From NCBI GenBank assembly GCA_963747005.1, contig CAVVDT010000011.1, positions 62,001 through 126,000 of the forward strand: 64,000 nt of DNA, given 5' to 3'. Both the position numbers and the translations under genes were made by a program. Under the pieces are notes generated by a model that had not been told where the DNA came from, did not search any database, and saw only the letters and a list, made by a program, of their open reading frames with translations. This DNA is from CAVVDT01 sp963747005. GTDB lineage: Bacteria; Pseudomonadota; Alphaproteobacteria; Rhizobiales; Aestuariivirgaceae. Below, piece by piece: positions 44,258 to 53,199 of the stretch. Within the stretch, counting starts at the first letter, position 1; each line of letters opens with the position of its first letter.

Positions 44258-45370
44258 ATGGGCGCCGGTGTCAGCGTCGAGTTGCAGAATCTCTGGGTCC
44301 GCTTCGGTGACTTCGTCGCCGTGCGCGATGCGAGCGTCAGGATCGAGCCGGGCGAATTCTTTTCCTTCCTCGGGCCGTCTGGCTGCGGCAAGACCACCAT
44401 CCTGCGCACCGTGTCGGGTTTCCTTGAACCGAGCGAGGGCAGGGTCCTCATCGGTGGCAAGGACATGGCCGGCACCGGTCCCAACAAGCGCCCCACCGCT
44501 CTCATCTTCCAGAACCTTGCTCTCTTCCCGCTGATGCGGGTGTGGGAGAACATCTCCTTCGCCATGGAGGTCGGCGGCGCCTCAAAAAAGGAACGCCGCA
44601 AGCGCGCCGACGAACTGCTTGAACTCATCGCGCTCACCGGCCAGGGTGACAAATATGTGCACGAACTCTCCGGCGGCCAGCGCCAGCGCGTGGCGGTGGC
44701 GCGCGCACTGTGCGCCGAACCTTCGGTGCTGCTGCTCGATGAGCCCCTGTCGGCGCTCGATCTGAAGCTCAGGCAGCACATGCGCACCGAATTGCGCGCC
44801 ATCCAGCAGCGGGTCGGCCTCACCTTCATCTACATCACTCACGATCAGGGCGAGGCGCTCACCATGTCCGACCACGTGGCGGTGATGCGCGAGGGCGTCA
44901 TCGAGCAGGTGGGCGACGGCAGGACCGTCTACGACGATCCCGCGACCGCCTTCGTTGCCTCCTTCGTCGGTGAGAACAACGCCTTTTCCGGCAAGGTGAA
45001 GGCCGTCAACGGCCAGCACGCGCTGGTGACGACCGCGGTCGGCGACCTCAGCGCCCGCATCGCCACCGCCCGGCGCGGCGACCTCAAGGCTGGCAGCAAC
45101 GCCATGGTCTTCATCCGTCCGCAGGCCCTGTCGCTGGCCGAGAAGAAGTCCCGCGGCGCCAACCGTTTCGTCGGCACCGTCTCCAACGAGGAATTCGAGG
45201 GCCAGGCCTACCACGTGTTCCTCGACTGCGCCGGCGGCAACACCGTGAAGATGGCCCTCACCAACAAGGGCGCCGCGCATTCCGCCGGCCGCGGCGAGGA
45301 CCTGACGCTCGCCTTCGATCCCGACATCGCCGTGGCCCTGCCGGTCGGCGAATTGTCGGACACCGAATAG
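44258..45370 (+). CDS. PotA-type ABC transporter ATP-binding protein
   Basis: 370 residues from ATG 44258. Walker A GPSGCGKTT (residues 39-47), signature LSGGQRQRV (137-145), Walker B LLLDEP (158-163) and the H-loop THD are all present. The C-terminal third (ENNAFSGKVKAVNG..., MVFIRPQALSLAEKK) is the TOBE-type regulatory domain of PotA/FbpC proteins. It would energise import of the solute delivered by the PotD-type protein, together with two permeases. It is separated by 134 bp from the binding-protein gene and by 23 bp from the first permease. Confidence 0.9.
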   Translation: MGAGVSVELQNLWVRFGDFVAVRDASVRIEPGEFFSFLGPSGCGKTTILRTVSGFLEPSEGRVLIGGKDMAGTGPNKRPTALIFQNLALFPLMRVWENISFAMEVGGASKKERRKRADELLELIALTGQGDKYVHELSGGQRQRVAVARALCAEPSVLLLDEPLSALDLKLRQHMRTELRAIQQRVGLTFIYITHDQGEALTMSDHVAVMREGVIEQVGDGRTVYDDPATAFVASFVGENNAFSGKVKAVNGQHALVTTAVGDLSARIATARRGDLKAGSNAMVFIRPQALSLAEKKSRGANRFVGTVSNEEFEGQAYHVFLDCAGGNTVKMALTNKGAAHSAGRGEDLTLAFDPDIAVALPVGELSDTE

Positions 45371-45393
45371 GCGGGCCGGGGAAGGTTGGGGCC

Positions 45394-46323
45394 ATGCGAC
45401 GCAGCGGCTGGGTAAAGACCTTTCTGGACAAGAACGGCTGGGGCATGGCCGGCTACATGCTGGTCGCCGCCACCTTCTGGATCTTCATCCTCATCATCCT
45501 GCCGCAACTGGTGATGGTCGACTTTTCCTTCCGCTACAACCTCCCCCCCGCCAAGCAGGGCGGCCCCGAGGACGTCTACACCGTCGCCAACTACGCCTAT
45601 TTCGTCTTGGGCTACCCCGGCAATCCCGACGGCTACAACTGGCTTGATTTGCAGGTCTTCGGCCGCACCCTGTTTGCCGCCGCCTGCGTGACGCTGTTCG
45701 ATCTCGTCCTTTGCTATCCGTTCGCCTTCTATCTCGCCAAGGTGGCGACCGGCACCTGGGCGCGGGTGCTGGCGCTGTCGCTGATCGTGCCCTACTGGAT
45801 CAACGAGATCCTGCGCGCCTTCGCCTTTCGCATCATCTTCGGCGACATCGGGATCATCAACACCACGCTCAAGGATTTAGGCGTTATCCACCAGTCGATC
45901 GATTTCCTGCGCAACGACGTGGCGCTCTATGCCGGCCTTGGCTACGCCTATATCCTGTTGATGATCTTCCCGCTCTACAACGCCATCGAGAGCCTCGACA
46001 GGAACCAGATCGAGGCGGCCCGCGACATGGGGGCGTCGTGGTTGCGCATTCACCGGCGCATCGTCATCCCCTTCGCCAAGCCCGGCATCACCTCCGGCTG
46101 CACCATGGTGTTCATGCTGACCGCCGGGGCGCTGGCGGCCCCCAACATCCTGGGTGGTCCCTCGAGCCTGTGGTTCACCCAGATTATCTACCAGGCCTTC
46201 TACGACTACCTCAACTGGTCGCGCGGCGCCGCCTACGCCATCATCCTCTTGGTCACCTGCATGGTCATCGTGCTCGGCTTCATGCGGCTGTTCCGCGTCT
46301 CCATGGGCGAGATCGGGAAATGA
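45394..46323 (+). CDS. PotB-type ABC transporter permease
   Basis: 309 residues from ATG 45394. About six membrane segments are visible and the EAA-type loop EAARDMGASWLRIHRRIVIPFAKPG sits near residue 205. This is the inner-membrane permease expected beside PotA/PotD-type proteins. The stop overlaps the start of the second permease (ATGA), so the two are translationally coupled and form a heterodimeric channel. Confidence 0.9.
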   Translation: MRRSGWVKTFLDKNGWGMAGYMLVAATFWIFILIILPQLVMVDFSFRYNLPPAKQGGPEDVYTVANYAYFVLGYPGNPDGYNWLDLQVFGRTLFAAACVTLFDLVLCYPFAFYLAKVATGTWARVLALSLIVPYWINEILRAFAFRIIFGDIGIINTTLKDLGVIHQSIDFLRNDVALYAGLGYAYILLMIFPLYNAIESLDRNQIEAARDMGASWLRIHRRIVIPFAKPGITSGCTMVFMLTAGALAAPNILGGPSSLWFTQIIYQAFYDYLNWSRGAAYAIILLVTCMVIVLGFMRLFRVSMGEIGK

Positions 46324-47606
46324 GGTCCCAGAGCGTCATAAAGGGCGCAACCGGCCTCTATTTGCTGGTGTTCTTCGGCTACCTGTTCGGCCCGTTGCTC
46401 ATCATGACGGTGACGGCGTTCAATTCCTCGCCGTTTCCGAGCATGTCGCCGTGGGAATGCTTCACCTTCGAATGGTTCCCCAAGCTTGCCGGCGATGCCA
46501 ACATCATCAACGGCCTGTGGACGACGCTGATCATCGCCGCCGGCGTCGTCACCGTGTCGGTGGCGCTGGGCCTTGCCGGATCGCTGCTCCTCACCCAGAT
46601 CCACCCCAGGGCGCGCACCGTCTACTACACCGTCATCACCACCCCCATTCTGATGCCCGGCGTGGTGCTCGGCATCGCCACCTATCTGTTCTGGAACCGC
46701 ATCGAAATGGAGCTCGGGCTCGGCTACGGCTCGCCCTTCACCAACGGCATCTTCCTCACCATCCTCGGCCAGTCATGCTTCATTGCCTCTTATTGCATGC
46801 TGGTGATGATCGCCCGCATGCAGCGCTTCGACAACGCCCAGATCGAAGCCGCCCTCGATCTCGGGGCCACCAACGTGCAGGCCTTCAGGAAGGTGCTCTT
46901 GCCGTTCCTCAGGCCGGCCATCCTGTCCTCGGCGGTGATCGCCTTCCTCGCCTCGTTCGAGAACTACAACACCACCGTCTTCACCATCTCGCACTATCAC
47001 ACCTTCACCATGGCGATCGCCCAGAAGGTGCGCCTCGGCATCGACCCGACGGTCTCGGCGCTGGCCACCGTCATCATCGTGGCGACCATCACGGTGGCGG
47101 TGTTCCACCAGGCGATCAGCCGCCGCGGCGAGATGAAGCTGAAGCGCCAGTTGCGTCCCGGTCTGACAGGATTTTTCTGGCGCAACCCGGCGATGATCCT
47201 CGGCTGCGCGATGGTGGTGGCGATCGTCGCCACCTTCTTCGTCGGCGCCAACTACAACGCCACCTCCTGCAAGGTCAACCTGATGCAGCAAAAGCTCGAG
47301 CGCCAGCGCCTGCTTGAGGAAAAGGTCAAGGAACGGATGAAGGCCAGGGGCGAAAAAGTGGCGCCGCCCCCGACTACCAAGGCCCCCATTCGCCAGCAGC
47401 CGGGCCAGAATCCCTTGGGCAACGTCTTCGCGCCCCGGAATCTGGAAAAGACCCACGGCATCGAGGACAAGACGCCCGCGGCACCGAAGACCCCCGACAA
47501 GGGCTCGAACGTCCAGCAGCCGGGCCAGAGCGTTTTCGGCAACGTGTTCAATCCGGGCAACCTGAAGTCCACCCACGGCATCGACGACAAGCCCGCCGGG
47601 CAGTGA
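46320..47606 (+). CDS. PotC-type ABC transporter permease with an unusual C-terminal extension
   Basis: 428 residues from ATG 46320 in the ATGA overlap with the first permease; the frame is open further upstream but that is antisense to nothing and only shadows the first permease. Residues 1-270 are a normal permease with the EAA loop EAALDLGATNVQAFRKVLLPFLRPA. Usual family members end here. After residue ~270 comes another membrane segment (NPAMILGCAMVVAIVATFFVG), a lysine-rich helix (LERQRLLEEKVKERMKARGEK) and two copies of a ~30-residue repeat (QQPGQNPLGNVFAPRNLEKTHGIEDK and QQPGQSVFGNVFNPGNLKSTHGIDDK). The tail is probably cytoplasmic or periplasmic; its role is unknown. Confidence 0.87.
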   Translation: MRSQSVIKGATGLYLLVFFGYLFGPLLIMTVTAFNSSPFPSMSPWECFTFEWFPKLAGDANIINGLWTTLIIAAGVVTVSVALGLAGSLLLTQIHPRARTVYYTVITTPILMPGVVLGIATYLFWNRIEMELGLGYGSPFTNGIFLTILGQSCFIASYCMLVMIARMQRFDNAQIEAALDLGATNVQAFRKVLLPFLRPAILSSAVIAFLASFENYNTTVFTISHYHTFTMAIAQKVRLGIDPTVSALATVIIVATITVAVFHQAISRRGEMKLKRQLRPGLTGFFWRNPAMILGCAMVVAIVATFFVGANYNATSCKVNLMQQKLERQRLLEEKVKERMKARGEKVAPPPTTKAPIRQQPGQNPLGNVFAPRNLEKTHGIEDKTPAAPKTPDKGSNVQQPGQSVFGNVFNPGNLKSTHGIDDKPAGQ

Positions 47607-47708
47607 GGGATCGGCCCCATTCCCGTCACACCGGCGAAGGCCGGGGTCCTGAGGCGGAACCGCGATGTCGGAGATTGGTACGCTGGAAGTCGAGATCGGC
47701 CCGGCCCC

Positions 47709-49385
47709 TCACTCCCCCTGGCCAGTCGCCCGCAACCGCGTTTCCCTCAGCAGCCCGGCCCGATCGACGATCGGGTAGGCCGCCGACACCACGTGCGAGT
47801 TCAGCGCGTGCAAATCCCGGATGATGTCGACGAACAACGCACTGGTCCTGAGCGACTTCGGCCCCTGGCGGCTGCGGTCGGCGAAATGCTGGTCGATCAG
47901 GCGGTTTTCCAGGGCTCGGAAGGCGCCCTTCTGCTCGATCAGCTTGCGCGCCCCCGCGACGCTGTCGGACGTCAGCACCCCGCAGGCGAGCTTGATGCTC
48001 TCGCGCACGATATCGGTGAGCTCGGCGAGCGCTGCCGACTGGCCCCTGGAGAAATCGATGGACTGCTTCACCTTGGACTTCAGCCGGTCGGCGAGGTTGA
48101 GCTGCAGGATGTCGCCGCCATGTTCGAGATTGGAGACATAGAGCATGATTTCCAGCGCCCGCCGACTTGCATCGCTGCTCATTTCCTCGCGGGTGAGGTC
48201 GACCAGGTAGCCGTGGATGGCGTCCTGGTAGCCGTTCAGCCGGTCATCGAGCAGCTTCAGATTCTTGAGCGGTTCGAGCTTCTTGGTGGTGAGCGACTCG
48301 ATGGCGGTGTCGAACATGCGGTCGAGCAGTTCGGTCATCCGCACCGTTTCCTGCTGGGCATTGGAGAGTGCCACCTGCGGGGTCTCGAAGGCCGAACGGT
48401 CGAGATAGCGCGGCTCCAGCATGTGGTCGGCGGCGATGCGGGTATCGGGGAGGAGCCGGGTCATCGCCTGCATGGCGAGCCCCGCCAGCGGCAGCGCCGC
48501 CAGCGCCATCACGCCGTTGAAGGCGATGTGCCAGGCGATCACCCGCAAGCTGTCGCTGAGCGGCCATGTGGCGGCAAAGGCCGAAATCGGCTTGAAGGCG
48601 GCAACCGCGATGAGGGCAAACAACGCCCGCGCCAGGAGATTGGCCAGCGGCATGCGCCGCGCCTCGCGCGGCAGGTCGGCGGTGGCGGTCAGCGCCGGCA
48701 GGCCTCCCCCTAGGTTGATGCCCACCACGTAGGCCATGGCGGCGGCCAGATCGAGGCTGCCGTTGCTGACGAACGAGACGATCAGCAGCACCATGGAAAG
48801 CGTTGAATAGCTGGTCCATGTGACCAGCGCCCCCAGCAGCAGGGCGAGCAGCGGTTCGGCGCCCACCGTTTGCAGCACCTGATGGAATAGGCTCGCCTCG
48901 CGCAACGGCGCCGTGGCCTGGACGATCAGGCCGAGCGCCAGAAGCACGAGGCCCAGCCCCATGAGGATGCGGCCGAAATTCTTGAAGCGGAAATCCTCGC
49001 TGGCGCCGAACAGGACATAGCCGACGAACAGGAGGACGGGCGACAGCCCGGTGATCTGCGGTCCGGCGATGGCGAACACGCCGGTCACCACCGCCGATCC
49101 GAGGTCGGCCCCCAGCAGCACGGCAAATCCCGCCGCCCCGGCGATCAGCCCGCCGGCGGCGAGGCTGGTGATGATCACCGCCGTGGCGGTGCCGCTTTGC
49201 AAAAAGAAGGTGGCGACCATCCCTGCGATGAAGGCGGTCACGCGGTTGGTGAGGTTTTGTTCGATGAAGCGTTTGAGCCGGTCGCCCCAGGCCCGCATGA
49301 TGCCGGTCCGCACCATGCGCACCCCCCACAGCAGCATGGCGATGCCGCCGAACAGGTTGACGATGACGAGGATGCCCGGACTCAT
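47709..49385 (-). CDS. Na+/Pi cotransporter family protein with PhoU-like C-terminus
   Basis: 558 residues from ATG 49385. The first ~330 residues have many membrane segments and the family repeat regions (FFLQSGTATAVIITSLAAGGLIAGAAG, TSYSTLSMVLLIVSFVSNGSLDLAAAMAYVVGINLGGG) typical of NptA-type sodium/phosphate symporters. The last ~200 residues are helical and resemble PhoU (SNAQQETVRMTELLDRMFDTAIE), thought to tune phosphate uptake. It follows phnX in the same direction behind a terminator, and may import the phosphate, or a phosphonate, used here. Confidence 0.85.
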   Translation of the reverse strand: MSPGILVIVNLFGGIAMLLWGVRMVRTGIMRAWGDRLKRFIEQNLTNRVTAFIAGMVATFFLQSGTATAVIITSLAAGGLIAGAAGFAVLLGADLGSAVVTGVFAIAGPQITGLSPVLLFVGYVLFGASEDFRFKNFGRILMGLGLVLLALGLIVQATAPLREASLFHQVLQTVGAEPLLALLLGALVTWTSYSTLSMVLLIVSFVSNGSLDLAAAMAYVVGINLGGGLPALTATADLPREARRMPLANLLARALFALIAVAAFKPISAFAATWPLSDSLRVIAWHIAFNGVMALAALPLAGLAMQAMTRLLPDTRIAADHMLEPRYLDRSAFETPQVALSNAQQETVRMTELLDRMFDTAIESLTTKKLEPLKNLKLLDDRLNGYQDAIHGYLVDLTREEMSSDASRRALEIMLYVSNLEHGGDILQLNLADRLKSKVKQSIDFSRGQSAALAELTDIVRESIKLACGVLTSDSVAGARKLIEQKGAFRALENRLIDQHFADRSRQGPKSLRTSALFVDIIRDLHALNSHVVSAAYPIVDRAGLLRETRLRATGQGE

Positions 49386-49486
49386 GTGGCGGCGCTCCGT
49401 TGAAGGCCCGCCCGTACCGAGAACGGCAACGGGCGGGCGGCAACGGGCATGTTAATGCAGCCCCGGGCCTGACGGCTGCATCGAAA

Positions 49487-49508
49487 ACGCGACCCCTTGC
49501 GGTCGCGT
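49487..49508 (-). terminator. rho-independent terminator after phnX
   Basis: On the minus strand ACGCGACC and GGTCGCGT form a perfect 8-bp stem with a 6-base loop, followed by TTTTCG. It lies 5 bp after the phnX stop and separates the phnW-phnX operon from the Na/Pi symporter gene. Confidence 0.85.
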
Positions 49509-49512
49509 GGCG

Positions 49513-50361
49513 TCACGGCTTCTCGCCGCGCGCCAGCCGGGCGTTGATGTCGTCGATCACTTCCGGCAGTTCGACGATGGAATCGATGACGTAATGCGCC
49601 CCCGCCTTGCGCAGGATGTCGCGCGTAGCGGCGACGCGGCGCTCGATCTCGGCCTTGGGCATCTTCTCGGCCACCTCGATGGTATCGATGTCCATGTAGT
49701 TGGAATAGCGGGCAACGCCCACACCCCAGCAGCCGCCCTCCAGCGCCTCGCCGATGCCTGAGGTGGTGTCGTCGACCTTGACCACCGCCTGGATGGGATG
49801 GATATCCATCAGGTCGAGGTTGCGATAGACCATGAACGGCTTCGGGCGGGCACCGTGCGCCACCTCGTCACCGGCCACCGTCGCATCGGGGGTGAAGCCC
49901 TGCTTGATGGCGTCCTCCAGCAGGATGTCGACCATGGAGCGCACGAAACCGGTGGAGACGCCGATCTTGAGGCCGTCCTTCTGCATCTTCTTGCACACCT
50001 TGGCGACGCCGGGCAGAAGGCCGGTATACTGCCTCAGGCAGTCGAGCTGCATCGGCACGAAGTCGGCGAACATGGCATCCACATCGGCCTGGCCCGGCGC
50101 CTTGCCCTTGATCCGGGTCCAGCGCTCGCGGATTTCCGGTGTCTCGGTGAGGGCCTTGATGTGCAGGTCCTTGCGCAGGCCCATGGGCCCGCGCGCCTCC
50201 AGCATGGAGATCTCGACGCCCTGCTTCTTGAACACCTCGACGAACACCACCGCCGGGGCGATGACATAGGCATCGGCGACGGTGCCGGACCAGTCGAGCA
50301 CCAGGCCCTTCACCTTGCCGCGGTAGCTGCGATTGTAGACGTAGTCGGAATAGCTGATCAT
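49513..50361 (-). CDS. phnX: phosphonoacetaldehyde hydrolase (phosphonatase)
   Basis: 282 residues. It is a HAD-superfamily enzyme with nucleophile D23 in VLDWSGTVAD and the Schiff-base lysine K64 in MGLRKDLHIKAL, equivalent to the family's MGLLK-type motif. It splits phosphonoacetaldehyde to acetaldehyde and phosphate in the cytoplasm, the second step of 2-aminoethylphosphonate breakdown. PhnW, encoded just upstream (80 bp), makes its substrate. Start ATG 50361 is preceded by AAGGAGA. Length is normal for PhnX. Confidence 0.93.
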   Translation of the reverse strand: MISYSDYVYNRSYRGKVKGLVLDWSGTVADAYVIAPAVVFVEVFKKQGVEISMLEARGPMGLRKDLHIKALTETPEIRERWTRIKGKAPGQADVDAMFADFVPMQLDCLRQYTGLLPGVAKVCKKMQKDGLKIGVSTGFVRSMVDILLEDAIKQGFTPDATVAGDEVAHGARPKPFMVYRNLDLMDIHPIQAVVKVDDTTSGIGEALEGGCWGVGVARYSNYMDIDTIEVAEKMPKAEIERRVAATRDILRKAGAHYVIDSIVELPEVIDDINARLARGEKP

Positions 50362-50441
50362 GGTTTTGCAATCTCCTTCATGATGGCCTGGCGCGACCGG
50401 CCGTCAGTGGTCGGCGCGCTGTCTGGTTCGGGTTGAAAGGT

Positions 50442-51617
50442 TCAAGGTTTCGGTGCGGCCGATGTGACGCCCATTTCGCGCATCACTTCCTTGATGGCCT
50501 GCACCACGCCGCGCATCACGGTTTCGTCCAGCCTGCCGATGGTGCCGATGCGAAAGCTGTCGCGCTTGGTCAGCTTGCCGGGATAGATGGCATAGCCGCG
50601 CGCCCTCAGCGCCTCGTAGAAGGTCTCGAAATGGAAGTTGGGATCGGCCGGGGTGAGAAACGTCTGGATGATCGGTCCCGCCTCCACATCATCGAGCAGC
50701 GTGACAAAGCCCAGCCCCCGCATGCCGTCGACCAGCACGTCGCGGTTGGCGCCATAGCGGGCGCCGCGCGCCTCGATGCCGCCTTCTTCGGCGTGCTCGC
50801 GCAAGGCCTGATGGAAGGCAACCAGCGCATGGGTGGGCGGGGTGAAGCGGAACTGGCCGTTCTTCTCCATGGCCTGCCACTGCTCGAAGAGGTCGAGCAC
50901 CACCGAATGGCACATGCCCTTGGAGCGCTCCAGCAGCTTCGTCCGGCAGATGGCATAGGCAAAGCCCGGCACCCCTTCGATGCACTTGTTGGACGACGAG
51001 ACCATGATGTCGATGCCCGATTCCGCCATGTCCAGCGGCAGCGCCCCGAACGAGCTCATGGCATCGACGATGACGGTGCGCCGGTGTTCCTTCACCACCT
51101 GGGCGATGCGGTCGACCGGGTTGATGATCCCGGAAGTGGTCTCGCAATGCACCACGAACACGACCTCGATATCGGGATCGGCGGCCAGCGCCCGGTCCAC
51201 CTCGCGCGCCGTGGGCGCCCGGCTGTCGCCCTTGTCGATGGTGACCACGGGGCGCCCGATGTGCTCGAGGATGCGCGCTGCCCGCTCGCCATAGGCGCCG
51301 TTCATCACCACCAGCGTCTTCCGCTTGCGGCCCTTGGGAGCAAAGCCGCCCAGCACCGCCTCGATGGCGAAGGTGCCCGAACCCTGCATCAGCACGCACT
51401 CATAGCCCTCCGATGCGCCGGCCAGCTCGCACAGTTGCTGGCGGATTTCGGCGATCACCTGGCGGAACTCCACATCGCGCGAGCCGTAGTCGGCCAGCAT
51501 CGAGAGTTTTACCCCGCGCGAGGTGGTGAGCGGTCCGGGCGTGAGCAGCCAGGGCATGTCTTCCTGGCCTTCCGGGCCGGTATAGGAGGGCGCGAGCGAA
51601 CGGGCGGTCGAAACCAT
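50442..51617 (-). CDS. phnW: 2-aminoethylphosphonate:pyruvate aminotransferase
   Basis: 391 residues from ATG 51617; an in-frame ATG at 51689 would add an unrelated N-terminus. It is a fold-type I PLP aminotransferase: PLP lysine K211 in SSNKCIEGVPGF and the PLP aspartate D185 in VIVDAMSSFG. With pyruvate as amino acceptor it converts 2-aminoethylphosphonate to phosphonoacetaldehyde and alanine. Its partner phnX follows after 80 bp, the usual phnW-phnX operon. A LysR gene 1.6 kb away on the other strand is a likely regulator. Confidence 0.94.
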   Translation of the reverse strand: MVSTARSLAPSYTGPEGQEDMPWLLTPGPLTTSRGVKLSMLADYGSRDVEFRQVIAEIRQQLCELAGASEGYECVLMQGSGTFAIEAVLGGFAPKGRKRKTLVVMNGAYGERAARILEHIGRPVVTIDKGDSRAPTAREVDRALAADPDIEVVFVVHCETTSGIINPVDRIAQVVKEHRRTVIVDAMSSFGALPLDMAESGIDIMVSSSNKCIEGVPGFAYAICRTKLLERSKGMCHSVVLDLFEQWQAMEKNGQFRFTPPTHALVAFHQALREHAEEGGIEARGARYGANRDVLVDGMRGLGFVTLLDDVEAGPIIQTFLTPADPNFHFETFYEALRARGYAIYPGKLTKRDSFRIGTIGRLDETVMRGVVQAIKEVMREMGVTSAAPKP

Positions 51618-51685
51618 GGATGAGGGTCCTTTGAGGATGTGGGGCAGTCCCTGGCGATGACAGCTAGAATTGCCCTTGCCATAAG

Positions 51686-51698
51686 TCAAATCGTTTGA
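51686..51698. promoter_or_regulatory. inverted repeat in the phnW promoter region
   Basis: TCAAA-TCG-TTTGA is a perfect 5-bp inverted repeat with a 3-base centre, about 70 bp ahead of phnW and 55 bp ahead of the divergent core-MetE gene. The position suits a LysR-type site for the regulator at 53200, but no experimental consensus is known to me for it. Confidence 0.4.
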
Positions 51699-51752
51699 TT
51701 TTATCTATAGCATCAGTTTGACAGATATGTGAAGCGAGGCGCGGAAGCGGCC

Positions 51753-52814
51753 ATGACCCTCCTGACCACCTGCATCGGCGCCTATCCGAAGCCTGCCTGG
51801 CTGCCGGTCCGCGACTGGTTCCAGCTCGATCAGGGCCAGACCTCGGCCGGCAGCGAGGTGACCCGCCGCTACAGCGCCGCCATTGCCGCCGCCGACGGCG
51901 CCCTTGAGGAAAAGTTCATCGCCGCGACCGAGGCCGCGGTGGCCGATCAGGTGGCTTCAGGCATCGACATTCCCACCGACGGCGAGCAGCGCCGTGAGAA
52001 CTACATCCACTATCATTGCCGCCACCTGCAGGGCTTCGACTTCGCCGACCTGACCCACCGGGTGCTGCGGGGCGGCGCCTACGAGACCGACCTGCCGACC
52101 ATCCGCGGCCCCGTCCGCGCCATGGAGGGCCACTTTCTCGACCGCGACTGGCGGGTGGCGCAAGGCTTTACCGACCGGCCCGTCAAGATCACCGTGCCCG
52201 GCCCCGTCACCATCATGGATACCACCGCCAACGCCTTTTACGGCGACGACCGGGCGCTCGCCTTCGATCTGGCCGACGCCTTGAACCATGAGATCAGGGC
52301 GCTGGCCGCCGCCGGCTGCACCCAGATCCAGGTGGACGAGCCGCTGTTCGCCAGAAAGCCCGAGGCGGCGCTTTCCTATGGCATCGAGGCATTGGAGCGC
52401 TGCTTCGACGGGGTGGGCGAGGGGGTGACCCGCACCATGCACATGTGTTGCGGCTATCCCAACCACCTTGACGACACCACCTATCTGAAGGCCGACCCGG
52501 AAGTCTATCCGCGCCTCGCAGCCGCTCTCGATGCCGCCCGCATCGATGCCGTCTCCATCGAGGATGCCCATCGCCACAACGATCTCTCGCTGCTGGAGCG
52601 CTTTTCACGCAAGACCGTGGTGTTCGGCGCCGTTGCCATTGCCGAAAGCCGCATCGAACCGGTCGCCGAGATCGCCGCCCGCCTGAATGAGGCCCTCGAT
52701 CACATCGACCGCGACCGCCTGATCGCCGCGCCCGATTGCGGGCTGGGCTTTCTCGGCCGCGATCTCGCCATGGCCAAGCTGGCGAACCTTAGCGCCGCCG
52801 CCCGCAGCGTGTGA
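51753..52814 (+). CDS. core-MetE-type (cobalamin-independent) methionine synthase-like methyltransferase
   Basis: 353 residues from ATG 51753 after GGAAGCGG; GTG 51729 is rejected because it overlaps promoter-like sequence. Only the C-terminal catalytic barrel of MetE is present, as in archaeal and bacterial core-MetE proteins; full MetE is about twice as long. The zinc ligands are in place: H230 and C232 (TMHMCCGYP), E270 (SIEDAH) and C329 (APDCGLGF). It would move a methyl group to a thiol, but the donor is uncertain as core-MetE proteins do not all use methyl-tetrahydrofolate. It is divergent from phnW. Confidence 0.82.
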   Translation: MTLLTTCIGAYPKPAWLPVRDWFQLDQGQTSAGSEVTRRYSAAIAAADGALEEKFIAATEAAVADQVASGIDIPTDGEQRRENYIHYHCRHLQGFDFADLTHRVLRGGAYETDLPTIRGPVRAMEGHFLDRDWRVAQGFTDRPVKITVPGPVTIMDTTANAFYGDDRALAFDLADALNHEIRALAAAGCTQIQVDEPLFARKPEAALSYGIEALERCFDGVGEGVTRTMHMCCGYPNHLDDTTYLKADPEVYPRLAAALDAARIDAVSIEDAHRHNDLSLLERFSRKTVVFGAVAIAESRIEPVAEIAARLNEALDHIDRDRLIAAPDCGLGFLGRDLAMAKLANLSAAARSV

Positions 52815-53199
52815 CAGCAAAGGCTCTTGGCAATGACCCGCCCCGTCACTTTCCCGAAGTCATTGCGGCGCAAGCCGGAATCCGGGGCACGCGCAAGGGG
52901 CTCTGTCCCCGCCCTCGGACCCGTCACCCCGGGGCTTGACCCCGGGGTCCATTCCGCTCACTTCACCACCTGCCGCAGCCCCGCCGGCATGGGTGCCGGG
53001 ATCAGGTCCCGGCATGAAGGCGGCGAAGGGCAACAAGGCAAAACATCGTTCTTCTTGTCCGCACAGCCCGCGTCATTGTGGCTCCGGCCTAAATCCGGAG
53101 CACCGTCGCACGGCCTCGCCTGCCAGTCTTGGACTCCGAATTTCGATGGCGTGACGGCTTCGGTGATGAGCCGAACTCGGGAGCCTTTGGATTAACACC
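52815..53199. repeat. 385-bp spacer made of a mosaic of palindromic intergenic repeats
   Basis: The segment holds CCCCGGGG-CTTGA-CCCCGGGG (52927-52947), TGCCGGG-N7-CCCGGCA (52994-53014) and TCCGG..TCCGGA-type elements near 53085-53100. Each resembles short dispersed palindromic repeats common between genes in alphaproteobacteria. No gene is supported; a frame at 52827-53195 is chance. A shorter piece with CCGGCGAAGGCCGGGG lies near 47630. Confidence 0.65.

Noticed and set aside
45711..46319. Long in-frame extension upstream of the second permease
   Set aside because: It overlaps the first permease in another frame and has no membrane-protein features; the ATGA start at 46320 fits operon structure and family length.
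52827..53195. Possible small gene in the spacer before the LysR gene
   Set aside because: The frame runs over palindromic repeats, has no family features, and its codon use is poor.
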